NCBI GenBank assembly: GCA_029959285.1
Contig: JASCOE010000015.1
Location: 48,248-112,247 of the forward strand
Reading direction: 5' to 3'
DNA length: 64,000 nt
From: Flavobacteriaceae bacterium PS02337
Lineage (GTDB): Bacteria; Bacteroidota; Bacteroidia; Flavobacteriales; Flavobacteriaceae
Below are positions 17,701 to 26,439 of this stretch, one piece after another. Position 1 is the stretch's first letter. Each line of letters starts with the position of its first letter. Both the position numbers and the translations under genes were made by a program. The notes beneath the pieces were generated by a model. It did no database searches. It was not told the origin of the DNA and was given only the letters and a program-made list of their open reading frames with translations.

Positions 17701-17720
17701 AAAGCCCGTAACCGGGCTTT
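17701..17720 (-). terminator. hairpin terminator between element genes
   Basis: AAAGCCCG and CGGGCTTT form an 8-bp stem with a TAAC loop. On the minus strand it is followed by TTTT counting the stem end. It separates the 94-residue gene from the small gene and recombinase, so the latter pair probably has its own promoter. Confidence 0.65.
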
Positions 17721-17749
17721 ACTAATTAATTAAAATTGATTTCAATTAT

Positions 17750-18034
17750 TCATATAGGAAAATAAATTGTACTCCGCTGGTTTCTATTGCGTTTTGGAAG
17801 ATAACTTATATAACCATACTCATTTAATTCACGAATACATTTATGGTAGGTTACAGGCCCGGTTATCTTGGCTAACTTCATGATTTCATACCTATAAACC
17901 TCAATAGGATTTACAAAACCCTTTTCCGTCCTAAATTGAAGCAGTGCAGCATATATACCGATATGCGTGACGCTAATACGGTAATCTTTTTCTATTGCCT
18001 TAAAGAAATCAGATAAAGGTTTTAGTGTTTTCAT
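17750..18034 (-). CDS. small winged-helix-like element protein
   Basis: A 94-residue protein (LKPLSDFFKAIEKDYRISVT, HIGIYAALLQF, VYRYEIMKLAKITGPVTYHK, ELNEYGYISYLP). The order of helices, ending in a beta-hairpin wing with GYISYLPKRNRN, resembles a short winged-helix DNA-binding domain. This is a visual impression, not a family match. Such genes are typical near the recombinase of Bacteroidota elements, where they could control excision. A terminator follows. Confidence 0.6.
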   Translation of the reverse strand: MKTLKPLSDFFKAIEKDYRISVTHIGIYAALLQFRTEKGFVNPIEVYRYEIMKLAKITGPVTYHKCIRELNEYGYISYLPKRNRNQRSTIYFPI

Positions 18035-18048
18035 TATTTCCTAGATTA

Positions 18049-19104
18049 TCAGCTTACACGCATACCATTTCTTGTAGAATGGTTCACCTGTTGACTCTCA
18101 TTTGTCTTTTGCTGCTGTTTTACTGTTTCCATTGTTTTATTCCCCAATGCTGTTGATAGCGTAATTTTTCTTGAGTGGTCGTCATAAATGTTTACTGATT
18201 TAAACTGAGGATTAGCTTCAATATAAAACCGGTGTTCATTTCCATTTTTAATCAAGGTTACAGGCAAACGATTTCCTTGTTTTAAATCATCCTTTAATTT
18301 ATCGGCTTGAGTTTTATTGTTTAATTCCTTTAAAGGAAGTTGCTGTAAGGCTTTTTCAAGATCATAACCATACCCGGAATGAAATTCTTTGATGCGGTGA
18401 TTGCCACTTGCGTCTTTATCATTAAGATCCAGTTGGATCCAGGATTTTTCCTTCTGAATGGAACGTCCAGCTAATAAATTATATGCCTGTGTTGTATCAA
18501 TAGAATTTCCTTGTTGTACTTTAAAATATTGGCTTCTCTCTTCATCAGGCTTTGATTCATTTTGCAAAGTCGTTTTATATGCTTCAAATTGATACTGTCC
18601 GCTTTGGTCTTTAACAAAGGACAACTCATGATCCAGTCGTTCTTTTTCGTTGACGTAATAGGAAACCGGAATAGGAAACTGCTCGTGACCCAATTTGATC
18701 TGCTGTTCAATTTTAGAAGATAAATCTCTAAAACCAATACGCTGCACCTGATCGTACAGCGATTGGTTATTTTTTTCTTCCTCTTTTGCATCTTTCCGAA
18801 CAGCAATTTGGTCTATGAGAGGTGCAATGATCAGTTTACGGACAAGTCGTACTAATACATTAGGATAAAGCTGTTTTAGAATCTTGTTCTTTTCCTGCTT
18901 GAGCATCTGCAAAGCAAAACGTTCTTCAATATTTTTAGTTCCCTTATACTTTGTTCCAATACGCTCGTAATGATGCAGTTTTTCTTTAACCAGTGACCTA
19001 TTGCCCGAAAGACTAAAATTAAACACTTTACTAAAACGCTCTTCCCTGGAGCGCCACTGGTTTAATTCCATCTCTACCCTGTTCATAGGAAGTTGTTCAT
19101 TCAT
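18049..19104 (-). CDS. element protein with repeated GRS/GYGYDLE domain (paralogue 1)
   Basis: A 351-residue cytoplasmic, charged protein. The region 170-330 shares a domain with the protein encoded next to it at 19114-19911: TQAYNLLAGRSIQKE, WIQLDLNDKDASGNHRI, HSGYGYDLEKALQQLPLKEL and IEANPQFKSVNIYD. The N-terminal 160 residues (MNRVEMELNQWRSREER) are unique and helix-rich. I know this domain from Bacteroidota mobile elements and plasmids but cannot assign a function. It ends the tra cluster on the recombinase side, and the two paralogues are 9 bp apart. Confidence 0.65.
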   Translation of the reverse strand: MNEQLPMNRVEMELNQWRSREERFSKVFNFSLSGNRSLVKEKLHHYERIGTKYKGTKNIEERFALQMLKQEKNKILKQLYPNVLVRLVRKLIIAPLIDQIAVRKDAKEEEKNNQSLYDQVQRIGFRDLSSKIEQQIKLGHEQFPIPVSYYVNEKERLDHELSFVKDQSGQYQFEAYKTTLQNESKPDEERSQYFKVQQGNSIDTTQAYNLLAGRSIQKEKSWIQLDLNDKDASGNHRIKEFHSGYGYDLEKALQQLPLKELNNKTQADKLKDDLKQGNRLPVTLIKNGNEHRFYIEANPQFKSVNIYDDHSRKITLSTALGNKTMETVKQQQKTNESQQVNHSTRNGMRVS

Positions 19105-19113
19105 AATTACTAA

Positions 19114-19911
19114 TTACATAGATTGGCTTTTCCTTTTTTTCTTAGCTTCCTTTGGCACTTCTGGTCCATCATCATCGGCAGTTTGGTTTTTCTTTTTACT
19201 GCCTTGTTTTTCAGAAGCTTGCTGAGTTTCGGATTGCTTTTCTTCTTTAGACTTACGATTATCAATGCGCTGTAAATTGCTGTCATAAACATTAATTGTC
19301 TTGAATTGTGGGCTGGCTTCAATATATTGCTTAATCTCATTTCCTTCTTTTTGGAAAGTAGCGGATTGCAGGTTTCCCTTTTTCAAAGAATTGATCAAGT
19401 CTTCTTTGTATTTTGGGGTTTCCAGTTCTTTAATCGGATGTTTGGAGAGTGTTGCTTCCAAATCATAGCCGTAATTCTGATGGTAATGGTTTAGCTTAAA
19501 GTTTCCATTAGTTTCGGACTGTTTAAAATCGATTTGAAGCCAAACGTTGTAAATTTCTCCCTCCTTGTTGGTAAGATCTTTGTTTACTGATCTGCCTTCC
19601 ATAAGATTGTAAGCTTCTTTCATAGTTATGTTGCTGCCTTTATTAATATAAAAGGTTTGCTCCAAAGCTTCTTTGGAATTTTCCTTTTGCAGTTCCACTT
19701 TATAAGAATTAAAGAAATACATATCGCTTTCTTTTGACTTATTGAAATTTAATGTAGCTGCAGCAGTATCATTACCATATTGCGCATTATGCGTCAAAGT
19801 GAAATTAGGTTCTTCTTTTTGCATTTTTTCTTTTAATTCAGACTCTAATGCATCTCCAAAACCAGTGTACTTTAACTGGTCGCGTAAGTATTCAAAATTT
19901 TTCTCGTTCAT
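19114..19911 (-). CDS. element protein with repeated GRS/GYGYDLE domain (paralogue 2)
   Basis: A 265-residue protein sharing its main domain with the product of 18049-19104: MKEAYNLMEGRSVNKDL, VWLQIDFKQSETNGNFKL, HQNYGYDLEATLSKHPIKEL and IEASPQFKTINVYDSNLQRI. The C-terminal 40 residues are very lysine/glutamate-rich (KSKEEKQSETQQASEKQG), a disordered, nucleic-acid-like tail. The function is unknown. The tandem arrangement implies duplication followed by addition of different flanks. Confidence 0.65.
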   Translation of the reverse strand: MNEKNFEYLRDQLKYTGFGDALESELKEKMQKEEPNFTLTHNAQYGNDTAAATLNFNKSKESDMYFFNSYKVELQKENSKEALEQTFYINKGSNITMKEAYNLMEGRSVNKDLTNKEGEIYNVWLQIDFKQSETNGNFKLNHYHQNYGYDLEATLSKHPIKELETPKYKEDLINSLKKGNLQSATFQKEGNEIKQYIEASPQFKTINVYDSNLQRIDNRKSKEEKQSETQQASEKQGSKKKNQTADDDGPEVPKEAKKKRKSQSM

Positions 19912-19939
19912 GATTTCAATTTTTTAATTATTAAATAAT

Positions 19940-20785
19940 TTATAGTTTGGGAAGTACAGTCACCTGTACCAATTTTGTATTCTTGACATGTTCTTCTAAA
20001 TGTCTGCCGCCATTTTTCTCCATTAGCTGTATGGCTAAATATTTTTTTTCCGGAATTGTAAATTTTGGCATTGCAAATACAAAGATGTTTTCTGCTTCAG
20101 CTTGAATTTTATCAACTTCATTCAGGATATAAATTGGTTTAATTTCGATTTCCTGTGAAGCAGTACGTTTTATTTTTTTAGTGTCGCGAATAAAAAAACG
20201 AAGCTGGCCTATCTCATAATTGATTTTAGAATTGTTGGTTATCTTTATCCTGTAATACATTACTTCGTCACGAATAAAAATTCCATTGAGCCTAAAATCA
20301 ATATCGTATCTACTTTCCTTTTGACCTCGCAGCTTTTTTTTGTCGTATAGCGCTAACTTTGAATATTCCTCAATATCCTGATCATTAATAATTTTATCTG
20401 AAAAATAAATTTCCTGTCCATCCGGCTTAGTTTTATTAAGGGTAAGATTCAGTTGTGGAAACTCTTCATTATAGTCCAGCACGAAAGAGTAGAATTTTCC
20501 ATCTGCAGTCACTACCGTAAGATTGGTCTGGAAAAATCCTTTTTGGGCAGCCTTAACCTGAAGGATGTTTTCAAGACCTTTAGCTTTTTGTACGAGTATG
20601 TCGGGACTTCCCTTGTCGACGCTTTTGATGGCAAAAGGAAATACAATATTGGTCGTTTTTGAATAGGCTATCATTAAGGAGTCCGATTCTATTTTGGATA
20701 AATGGTTTTTACCTGTTTGCTGTGCCAATACACCGATGGTCATAAATAATAGATGGCCCATCACCAATAGTTTAAAATTTTTCAT
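19940..20785 (-). CDS. traN: conjugative transposon protein TraN (DUF4138)
   Basis: A 281-residue protein with a Sec signal peptide (LLVMGHLLFMTIGVLAQQ). The family pattern is present: TTNIVFPFAIKSVDKGSPDI near the N-terminus, then VKAAQKGFFQTNLTVVTADG and YSFVLDYNEE. TraN corresponds to the VirB9-like outer-membrane-side component of the T4SS channel. It lies 18 bp downstream of traM, the VirB10-like partner, in the expected K-(L)-M-N order. Confidence 0.88.
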   Translation of the reverse strand: MKNFKLLVMGHLLFMTIGVLAQQTGKNHLSKIESDSLMIAYSKTTNIVFPFAIKSVDKGSPDILVQKAKGLENILQVKAAQKGFFQTNLTVVTADGKFYSFVLDYNEEFPQLNLTLNKTKPDGQEIYFSDKIINDQDIEEYSKLALYDKKKLRGQKESRYDIDFRLNGIFIRDEVMYYRIKITNNSKINYEIGQLRFFIRDTKKIKRTASQEIEIKPIYILNEVDKIQAEAENIFVFAMPKFTIPEKKYLAIQLMEKNGGRHLEEHVKNTKLVQVTVLPKL

Positions 20786-20803
20786 CTGTATCTTTTTTAG
20801 TTT

Positions 20804-22087
20804 TTAATTGGAATCTTTTTGTTTCTGTTTTTCATCACGCAGCAGTACTTTATAACCTGCTTTCACAACTACCTTAACCAGTTTTACTTTTTTGCTTAGC
20901 AGACTTTTAGCCGCTTCAATTCCTGCTCCCGCTGCCTGAGCGCCCCAGGAATCATCCAATGATGTAACTCCTAAAGTTTGCATGGAGCGATCAGCCGAGG
21001 CTTTCGCTACATCACGATTAATGGCTCCCGGAATATATATCCCGACAAGTCCATCCATGTCGTAAACAGACAAATCCACCGGGAATAAAGAGTTGTTGTA
21101 TCTAATACTACTAATGTTGATTGTTAATCGCTCTCCCTTTAAAGAAGCTGTTCCATACAGAAAATTATCTTTTGGAATTTTAATGCCATTTATAAAAATG
21201 TCATTCATGAGTCGGAACTTAACTGTGGAGCCATTTACAATTGTTTGTGTTTCATGAATAATGGCTTCTACAGCATTCGGCATTAAATCATCATTTTCAA
21301 ATTCGTCTAAAGAGTAAAAACCATTCTGTTTGTAATCAGAACTGTTCAATGTTTTGTTTTGTAAATAAGAAACAGGATCTTCATACTCCTTGGTGGAAAT
21401 AGTAAAGACTTGTCCACGCTGAGCCTCGGAAGCTTTTTTTAATTTTTCCTGTACCCTGTTTGGATGTTGGATATCCAAAATACTCTCCAGCATTCCTCCG
21501 AGTTGCTGCAGTTCCGGATCCTGACTTTCCTGCTCTTCATTCATGGATTGCATCATTTGTTCGAGCCTGTCCACATCATTGGAATGCAGCGAGGTTTCAT
21601 TCGATTTTGCAATTTTTACATAATCTTTATTTTGCGCCGGAACTGCTACTGATGTATTGATTGCTTTTTGCAATGCTTCCAATTTTTGATGTACTTTTTC
21701 TTCGTTTGAATCGCGATAAACAGATTTATTTAAACCATGTCGCTCTTTTCTCTGAGTAACAGCACTGCTGTCTTCGGTTGAATCAATCTGAAAAGACTGG
21801 CTCAAATAGTTGGGATCTTTTTTAATAAGTTCATCAAGCTTTGCTGAATCAAGTGCAGCCAGATCATAGTAATTCATTTTATCGAGCGGAAGTCCTTCTT
21901 TCAGGTTCGCATTGGGAAGTTTTAGATTAAAACCTTTTTGCTGTGGTGCTGCTGAGTTGGCAGCATCCATTTTTCCACCTCCCAATGCCCAAAATATGGC
22001 AGTTAGAAATGGCAACGCCAATATTGGCAGTACCAAGAGCATCTTACGATGTTTTAAAGCCTTTAATGATTTTGTGTTTTGTTCCAT
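20804..22087 (-). CDS. traM: conjugative transposon protein TraM (VirB10-like)
   Basis: A 427-residue protein. An N-terminal membrane segment (MLLVLPILALPFLTAIFWAL) is preceded by basic residues, then a proline/glutamine-rich periplasmic stalk. The C-terminal domain (VEAIIHETQTIVNGSTVKFR, IPKDNFLYGTASLKGERL, DMDGLVGIYIPGAINRDVAK) is the TraM/VirB10-type fold. It spans the envelope and links the inner-membrane complex with TraN. The gene order supports the assignment. Confidence 0.88.
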   Translation of the reverse strand: MEQNTKSLKALKHRKMLLVLPILALPFLTAIFWALGGGKMDAANSAAPQQKGFNLKLPNANLKEGLPLDKMNYYDLAALDSAKLDELIKKDPNYLSQSFQIDSTEDSSAVTQRKERHGLNKSVYRDSNEEKVHQKLEALQKAINTSVAVPAQNKDYVKIAKSNETSLHSNDVDRLEQMMQSMNEEQESQDPELQQLGGMLESILDIQHPNRVQEKLKKASEAQRGQVFTISTKEYEDPVSYLQNKTLNSSDYKQNGFYSLDEFENDDLMPNAVEAIIHETQTIVNGSTVKFRLMNDIFINGIKIPKDNFLYGTASLKGERLTINISSIRYNNSLFPVDLSVYDMDGLVGIYIPGAINRDVAKASADRSMQTLGVTSLDDSWGAQAAGAGIEAAKSLLSKKVKLVKVVVKAGYKVLLRDEKQKQKDSN

Positions 22088-22091
22088 GATA

Positions 22092-22586
22092 TTAATTTTT
22101 AAGATGTGAGTAATAATAATTCTCTATTATTGTTAAACTGTCCAGAAGTCCGGGACGATTTAATACAATGCTGTCATGCGTTTTTTTCCCTGTCGGACTG
22201 CGCCCCAAACTATCCATATACCTACGAAAACTTGTGATTTTTTCAAATTCAGTTTCGCTAATAATTGTATTGAGTTGGGGAGGCTTTTCTTTTTTGGGTA
22301 CCAGATTGGTTGGTTTGGTAATCGGGGTTACTGTTATGTTTCTATTTTTATTACCTAAAAAACTATTAACAATCAGGTATATACTGCAGCTACTGGTAAA
22401 TACTGTAAAACACAAGAGAATCACAATCCAGTTAAGACGCGAAAAATGAGCTGTTTTACGTTCAAGCCAATTGGCGCATTTATACTGCAATCGCAGATTA
22501 GCCTGGTCAAACTTTTGCCATAGATTATTTTTAGCAGTTGCAAGAACATCGCTTTTTTTGCTATTTCGTTTAAAAAAGAGTTTCAT
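22092..22586 (-). CDS. TraL-position membrane protein
   Basis: A 164-residue protein with one membrane span (IVILLCFTVFTSSCSIYLIV, about 54-73), a basic cytoplasmic N-terminus and a periplasmic tail rich in Thr/Lys/Pro. It sits between traK and traM, the place of traL in Bacteroidota conjugative transposons, and is 4 bp from traM. The sequence itself is poorly conserved in my memory, so the name is positional. It is probably part of the inner-membrane T4SS assembly. Confidence 0.6.
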   Translation of the reverse strand: MKLFFKRNSKKSDVLATAKNNLWQKFDQANLRLQYKCANWLERKTAHFSRLNWIVILLCFTVFTSSCSIYLIVNSFLGNKNRNITVTPITKPTNLVPKKEKPPQLNTIISETEFEKITSFRRYMDSLGRSPTGKKTHDSIVLNRPGLLDSLTIIENYYYSHLKN

Positions 22587-22600
22587 GGTGTACAGCTTTA

Positions 22601-23221
22601 TTATTTTCTATTTTCAGTACTTATGTCCCGATTCTCAATAGTATTCCATCGCTCGATTAAAAAGCCATGCGGATTGTTGTCGCTTCGAGATACATTGCGA
22701 ACGTTGCCCTCTGTTATAAGGTTTCTATGCGCAATACTGGTGGTACGAATGATATTTTGAGTAGCATAACATCGGAATCCATACGGATAGTTGTTAAGGT
22801 CAATAGTCACACTGTCAATCTGTATGGTCTGGCTGACGTTACCTGATATGATACCGGAGTAGTAACCGTTTTCCTTTAAATCATCATAGACGCGTTTTGC
22901 ACTGTCATCTGCCAGATAAAGAGCTTTTGTTACATTGCTTTTAATGACTTTATCATCCGGGTCAAGTGTAAAAAACAGCTTATGGAACGTTTTTACATGA
23001 TCCCTAGCTTCTACAGGAATATTATCTTTTCGGTCCGAAGCATAGGCTTCCAGCGCTTTTCCGTTAGCCAGTATATAAACCTTATTTTGCATTTGAGACA
23101 CCAGCGAGAAACTTTTATAAAGTGAAAAGCAGCTAATTAAAATACATCCCGTAATGACCAGCATGGTAAATCCGCGAACATGCCGAAAGGCAGTGTCAAT
23201 ATTTTTCATTTTGCTAAACAT
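22601..23221 (-). CDS. traK: conjugative transposon protein TraK (VirB8/TrbF-like)
   Basis: A 206-residue protein: short cytoplasmic N-terminus, one membrane helix (VRGFTMLVITGCILISCFSL), then a periplasmic domain with the family segments NKVYILANGKALEAYAS, RDHVKTFHKLFFTLDPDDK and YPYGFRCYATQNIIRTTSI. This is the NTF2-like VirB8/TrbF-type nucleation protein of the channel. A second in-frame ATG (23209) also fits as the start; both precede the conserved NIDTAFRHVRG. Its order after traJ is canonical. Confidence 0.9.
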   Translation of the reverse strand: MFSKMKNIDTAFRHVRGFTMLVITGCILISCFSLYKSFSLVSQMQNKVYILANGKALEAYASDRKDNIPVEARDHVKTFHKLFFTLDPDDKVIKSNVTKALYLADDSAKRVYDDLKENGYYSGIISGNVSQTIQIDSVTIDLNNYPYGFRCYATQNIIRTTSIAHRNLITEGNVRNVSRSDNNPHGFLIERWNTIENRDISTENRK

Positions 23222-23238
23222 AAACTTTGAATTTAGGG

Positions 23239-24435
23239 TTAAGATTTACCTTTTAATTTGTCAGCCATATAATTGTCCTTGTCCTTAAAGTAAGGAGCAG
23301 AATTAACGGAATCAGACATGCTTTGATACATACGTCCGGCAGCATTCCCCATCGCATCAGCTACCATTGTAGTTCCTTGAGATGTAGTATTGACAAGGGA
23401 AGTTGTTGAATTACTAAACATACTGGTTACTTTTTGTCCGAGTGCACCGCCACCTCCGGCATGAACAATGTAATTAGCAACAGAAGGGACAGTGAAATAG
23501 CCTATAATCCCAATAATCATAAATACTAAATAGGCAACATCAGTTCTGCTAAAGAAAGTATCTCCATATTCTCCTGCTTGCGCAATATCAATTTTGAGCA
23601 TATTTTCCTGAATTTTTCCGATGATGCTTCCAAATATGTTAGCCACGGGAAGCCACAGATAGATATTGATGTAACGTGCCAGCCAGACGGTCAGGGTGTG
23701 TTGAAAACCATCGAAGACCGAAATACCAAAAACAATTGGACCTAAAATAGAAAGTACCACCAATTGAAAAGTCCGAAGTGTGTCGATGCACAGGGAAGCA
23801 GATTCAAATAATACACGCAGTACCTCGCTCATCCATTCTTTTACTGAATTTCGAAAATTATAAGAAGCTTTGCTCATGGCAAATTTGATATCATTTCCAA
23901 TACCATCAAGCATTCCCTGCCCACTTGGATCTGCATCATCATGGGTATATCGGTACCATTTATCCTGATCTCCGCTTCCTGTTGAACCCACATACATTTT
24001 CCAGGGATCGGTATCTTTGAGTGCTTCTTCTTTTTCTTTAAGCAGTCTTTCAATCGCTTTATTCGATCCTTCCACCATTGCAGCAGTTGCTGTAACGGTA
24101 GGTTTCATGACACCATTAATCATATAGAGGACAGAGGGAAAAATCATAATACAAAATCCAATAACAAAAGGACGAAAGAGCGGGTAAAAATCTATGGGTT
24201 CAGCACTTGCGATATGTCTCCAGACTCTTGAGGCGATATACCACATAGCGGCAAAACCGGCAAGTCCCTGTCCGACGCCAATCAGATTACTACATAAGGG
24301 CATCATTTCATCATACAATTGTTCCAATACACTATGCAGACCGTTCATGTCGTCTGCAATTCCTTGTGCATGGCTTAGAAAGGGGAATAATATACCCGGA
24401 ATGACAAATAATTTCTTTTGATTTATCTTTATCAT
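23239..24435 (-). CDS. traJ: conjugative transposon protein TraJ (VirB6/TrbL-like)
   Basis: A 398-residue polytopic membrane protein. It has a signal-like N-terminus, several hydrophobic segments (GQGLAGFAAMWYIASRVW, PFVIGFCIMIFPSVLYMING, TFQLVVLSILGPIVFGISVF, VAYLVFMIIGIIGYFTVPSV) and a Gly/Ser/Thr-rich C-terminus. TraJ is the inner-membrane channel component. The gene follows three TraI-like genes and precedes traK, as in CTnDOT-type modules. Confidence 0.9.
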   Translation of the reverse strand: MIKINQKKLFVIPGILFPFLSHAQGIADDMNGLHSVLEQLYDEMMPLCSNLIGVGQGLAGFAAMWYIASRVWRHIASAEPIDFYPLFRPFVIGFCIMIFPSVLYMINGVMKPTVTATAAMVEGSNKAIERLLKEKEEALKDTDPWKMYVGSTGSGDQDKWYRYTHDDADPSGQGMLDGIGNDIKFAMSKASYNFRNSVKEWMSEVLRVLFESASLCIDTLRTFQLVVLSILGPIVFGISVFDGFQHTLTVWLARYINIYLWLPVANIFGSIIGKIQENMLKIDIAQAGEYGDTFFSRTDVAYLVFMIIGIIGYFTVPSVANYIVHAGGGGALGQKVTSMFSNSTTSLVNTTSQGTTMVADAMGNAAGRMYQSMSDSVNSAPYFKDKDNYMADKLKGKS

Positions 24436-24447
24436 AGCAGTTTAGAT

Positions 24448-25083
24448 TTAATTGTTTAGCTTGTAAATACTGCGCATTGCCTGCGTATAATTATGCTCCT
24501 TTGCACGCTGTAAAGCCAGTACAGTCGTATTATTGTTGAAGTTTCTCAGGAACAAAAGTTTGTCCTGCATATCTGCATATATTTTGTCAATAGCGGCCAG
24601 CCTTTCATCATCAGACATTCGCATTTTATTTGCGGTAATCACAGAGGTCAGTTCATCAAGATTTCTAAGACTTTGCTTAAAAAGATTATTGTATACCCTT
24701 TCGAAATAGGCAATTTCTTCAGCATTAAAATTTTTACTGTCCCTAAAGCGGCTAAAAGCGGACTTGTATTCTTTTACCAGCAGCACCTGATAATTCACAA
24801 TGTCACCAATACGCCTGTAATTCTTAACTGTGGGGCTAACCTGCATGAGCGCATCAAGAAATGTTTCATGAAGGCTGAAATTTCCTTCCGATAAATCTTT
24901 CACGGTATTATAACCACCACTAAGTATTTCATAGCCCTTTTTCATGTCCTTTAAAATCTGTTTGAACTGGGCCAATTTCTCTATGTTCAAAATCAATTGC
25001 TGGATTTCCTGTTTTTGAGCGGTTATCTGGGATGGAAATAGCAATCCGGTAAACACAATTCCTATAATCAATAATTTTTTCAT
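24448..25083 (-). CDS. TraI-like secreted T4SS protein, third paralogue
   Basis: A 211-residue protein with a signal peptide (LLIIGIVFTGLLFPSQITAQ). It belongs to a tandem trio with the products of 25080-25709 and 25725-26411. Shared features are a helical mature part, a YxRIGDIVNYQVLLVKEYKS-type segment, and a C-terminal MSDDERLAAIDKIYADMQDK block followed by LALQRAKE. In Bacteroidota elements such genes between traG and traJ are called TraI, or TerB-like by automatic annotation. A role as a VirB5-like periplasmic or pilus-associated part is inferred. Its ATG overlaps the stop of the previous gene by 4 bp. Confidence 0.75.
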   Translation of the reverse strand: MKKLLIIGIVFTGLLFPSQITAQKQEIQQLILNIEKLAQFKQILKDMKKGYEILSGGYNTVKDLSEGNFSLHETFLDALMQVSPTVKNYRRIGDIVNYQVLLVKEYKSAFSRFRDSKNFNAEEIAYFERVYNNLFKQSLRNLDELTSVITANKMRMSDDERLAAIDKIYADMQDKLLFLRNFNNNTTVLALQRAKEHNYTQAMRSIYKLNN

Positions 25084-25709
25084 GGCAAATCTGTATTTAT
25101 GCCGTTTAGGATACGGCTGTTTTTTGCTTCTGTCAATTCGGCTGCTTTTGATACAGCCATAACTTTAGCTTGATTGCTAAAGCTTTCAGAGAAAGCATAG
25201 TTATCAAGCATATTCTGGTAAATCATATCAATGCGTTTCACTCGCTCATCATCTTTCATCTCTAACTTTCCGTCTGTAATGATTGTTAGAAGTTCATCCA
25301 GATTGGTATCACAATTTTTGATTAACCTTTCAAAAACCCTTTTGATATAATCGACTTCATCTCCATGAAACAAATCATCCTGCCGGATTTGCTGATGCAA
25401 GCTTTTGTAGCTTTTCATGATTTTTGTCTGGAGCCCTATAATTTCCGTTACCCTTGCGTACTTTTTTATTTTGGGATTGACGACCTTGAGGGAATTCAGG
25501 TAATCGGTATGAAGATTAAATTCTCCACGTTTGAAATCTCCTATGGTATTGAGTCCTTTTTTGACTGCCGAATAGCCTTTTTGTGCATATCCGATATAGA
25601 CTTTCAGGGCCGCTATTTGCTCTAAAAGCATCCTTTGCTGTTTTGCCTGTGCCTGAAGATTACCTGTGATCAGTGCATTAAAAAGCACCACTAAAAATAT
25701 TTTTTTCAT
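25080..25709 (-). CDS. TraI-like secreted T4SS protein, second paralogue
   Basis: A 209-residue protein with a signal peptide (FLVVLFNALITGNLQAQA). Its mature part aligns by eye with the next gene: AYVGYAQKGYSAVKKGLNTI resembles MKKGYEILSGGYNTVKDLSE, followed by GEFNLHTDYLNSLKVVNPKI and the C-terminal MKDDERVKRIDMIYQNMLD block. It is translationally coupled to the third paralogue by an ATGA-type overlap. The function is as for its neighbours: secreted T4SS accessory, not proven. Confidence 0.75.
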   Translation of the reverse strand: MKKIFLVVLFNALITGNLQAQAKQQRMLLEQIAALKVYIGYAQKGYSAVKKGLNTIGDFKRGEFNLHTDYLNSLKVVNPKIKKYARVTEIIGLQTKIMKSYKSLHQQIRQDDLFHGDEVDYIKRVFERLIKNCDTNLDELLTIITDGKLEMKDDERVKRIDMIYQNMLDNYAFSESFSNQAKVMAVSKAAELTEAKNSRILNGINTDLP

Positions 25710-25724
25710 GATTTTATTGGTTGT

Positions 25725-26411
25725 TTACGGAATTCCGTAAAATTGCTTAACTGATTTGACATCATGCTCTGTTTTGGCTCTTTGAAGGCTCAGTAGTATA
25801 TTTTGTCTGTTGAAGAGTGTCAGGTCATCATAATTAGCATCAATCTGATCTGCAGCAGCATTTATAATCTCCAGTCTTTTGGCATCACTCATCTGTGTGG
25901 TAAAAGAATCCAATACAAGGAAAATCTGATCGATGTTTTTCAGGCTTTCATCGAGTATCCCGGAATACACACTTTGCATATAATCGAGTTCACTGGCCTT
26001 AAAATGAGAATCTTTTTGAAACAGGTTCCAGGCCCTTTCATATTCATCTACCAAACGAACCTGTTTTTCACTGATATCTTTGATACGCTGGTAATAGGTA
26101 ATAATGGATTTGACTTTTGCCAGTTCTTCATAATAATTCTTATAGAGTTCTTTTTGTTTCTCAGTCCAATCGGAAATCTCATCCAACTTTAGTTTGGAGA
26201 GGATATTTTCTATTTTTTTCTGTGCATTCTGCAGCCAGATCGTTTTGTTCTGCAGTTTTTGGATCCTTAGGTCAATTGCCTTAATTACTTTTTTGGCAAC
26301 CGCTTTTACGATTTCTAAAATCGGTATTGCCGCAACCGTTGCCGGTCTTGCCGGAGTGCTGATCAGTAAAAAACACAACAGGCAAATCATGATTTTCTTT
26401 TTTGCTTTCAT
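25725..26411 (-). CDS. TraI-like secreted T4SS protein, first and most divergent paralogue
   Basis: A 228-residue protein with a signal peptide (IMICLLCFLLISTPARPATV) and a basic, coiled-coil-like segment (DLRIQKLQNKTIWLQNAQKK). It ends with the same C-terminal block as the other two members (MSDAKRLEIINAAADQIDAN, LLSLQRAKTEHD). It lies directly downstream of traG. The set of three probably arose by tandem duplication; each is different enough to be kept for a distinct role. Confidence 0.72.
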   Translation of the reverse strand: MKAKKKIMICLLCFLLISTPARPATVAAIPILEIVKAVAKKVIKAIDLRIQKLQNKTIWLQNAQKKIENILSKLKLDEISDWTEKQKELYKNYYEELAKVKSIITYYQRIKDISEKQVRLVDEYERAWNLFQKDSHFKASELDYMQSVYSGILDESLKNIDQIFLVLDSFTTQMSDAKRLEIINAAADQIDANYDDLTLFNRQNILLSLQRAKTEHDVKSVKQFYGIP

Positions 26412-26439
26412 AAGTATTGTTGTTTAGTTTTCATATTTT

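Noticed and set aside
24448-25709. Tellurite-resistance (TerB) function for the TraI-like proteins
   Set aside because: The resemblance is limited to a helical C-terminal block; signal peptides and gene order fit a T4SS accessory role better.
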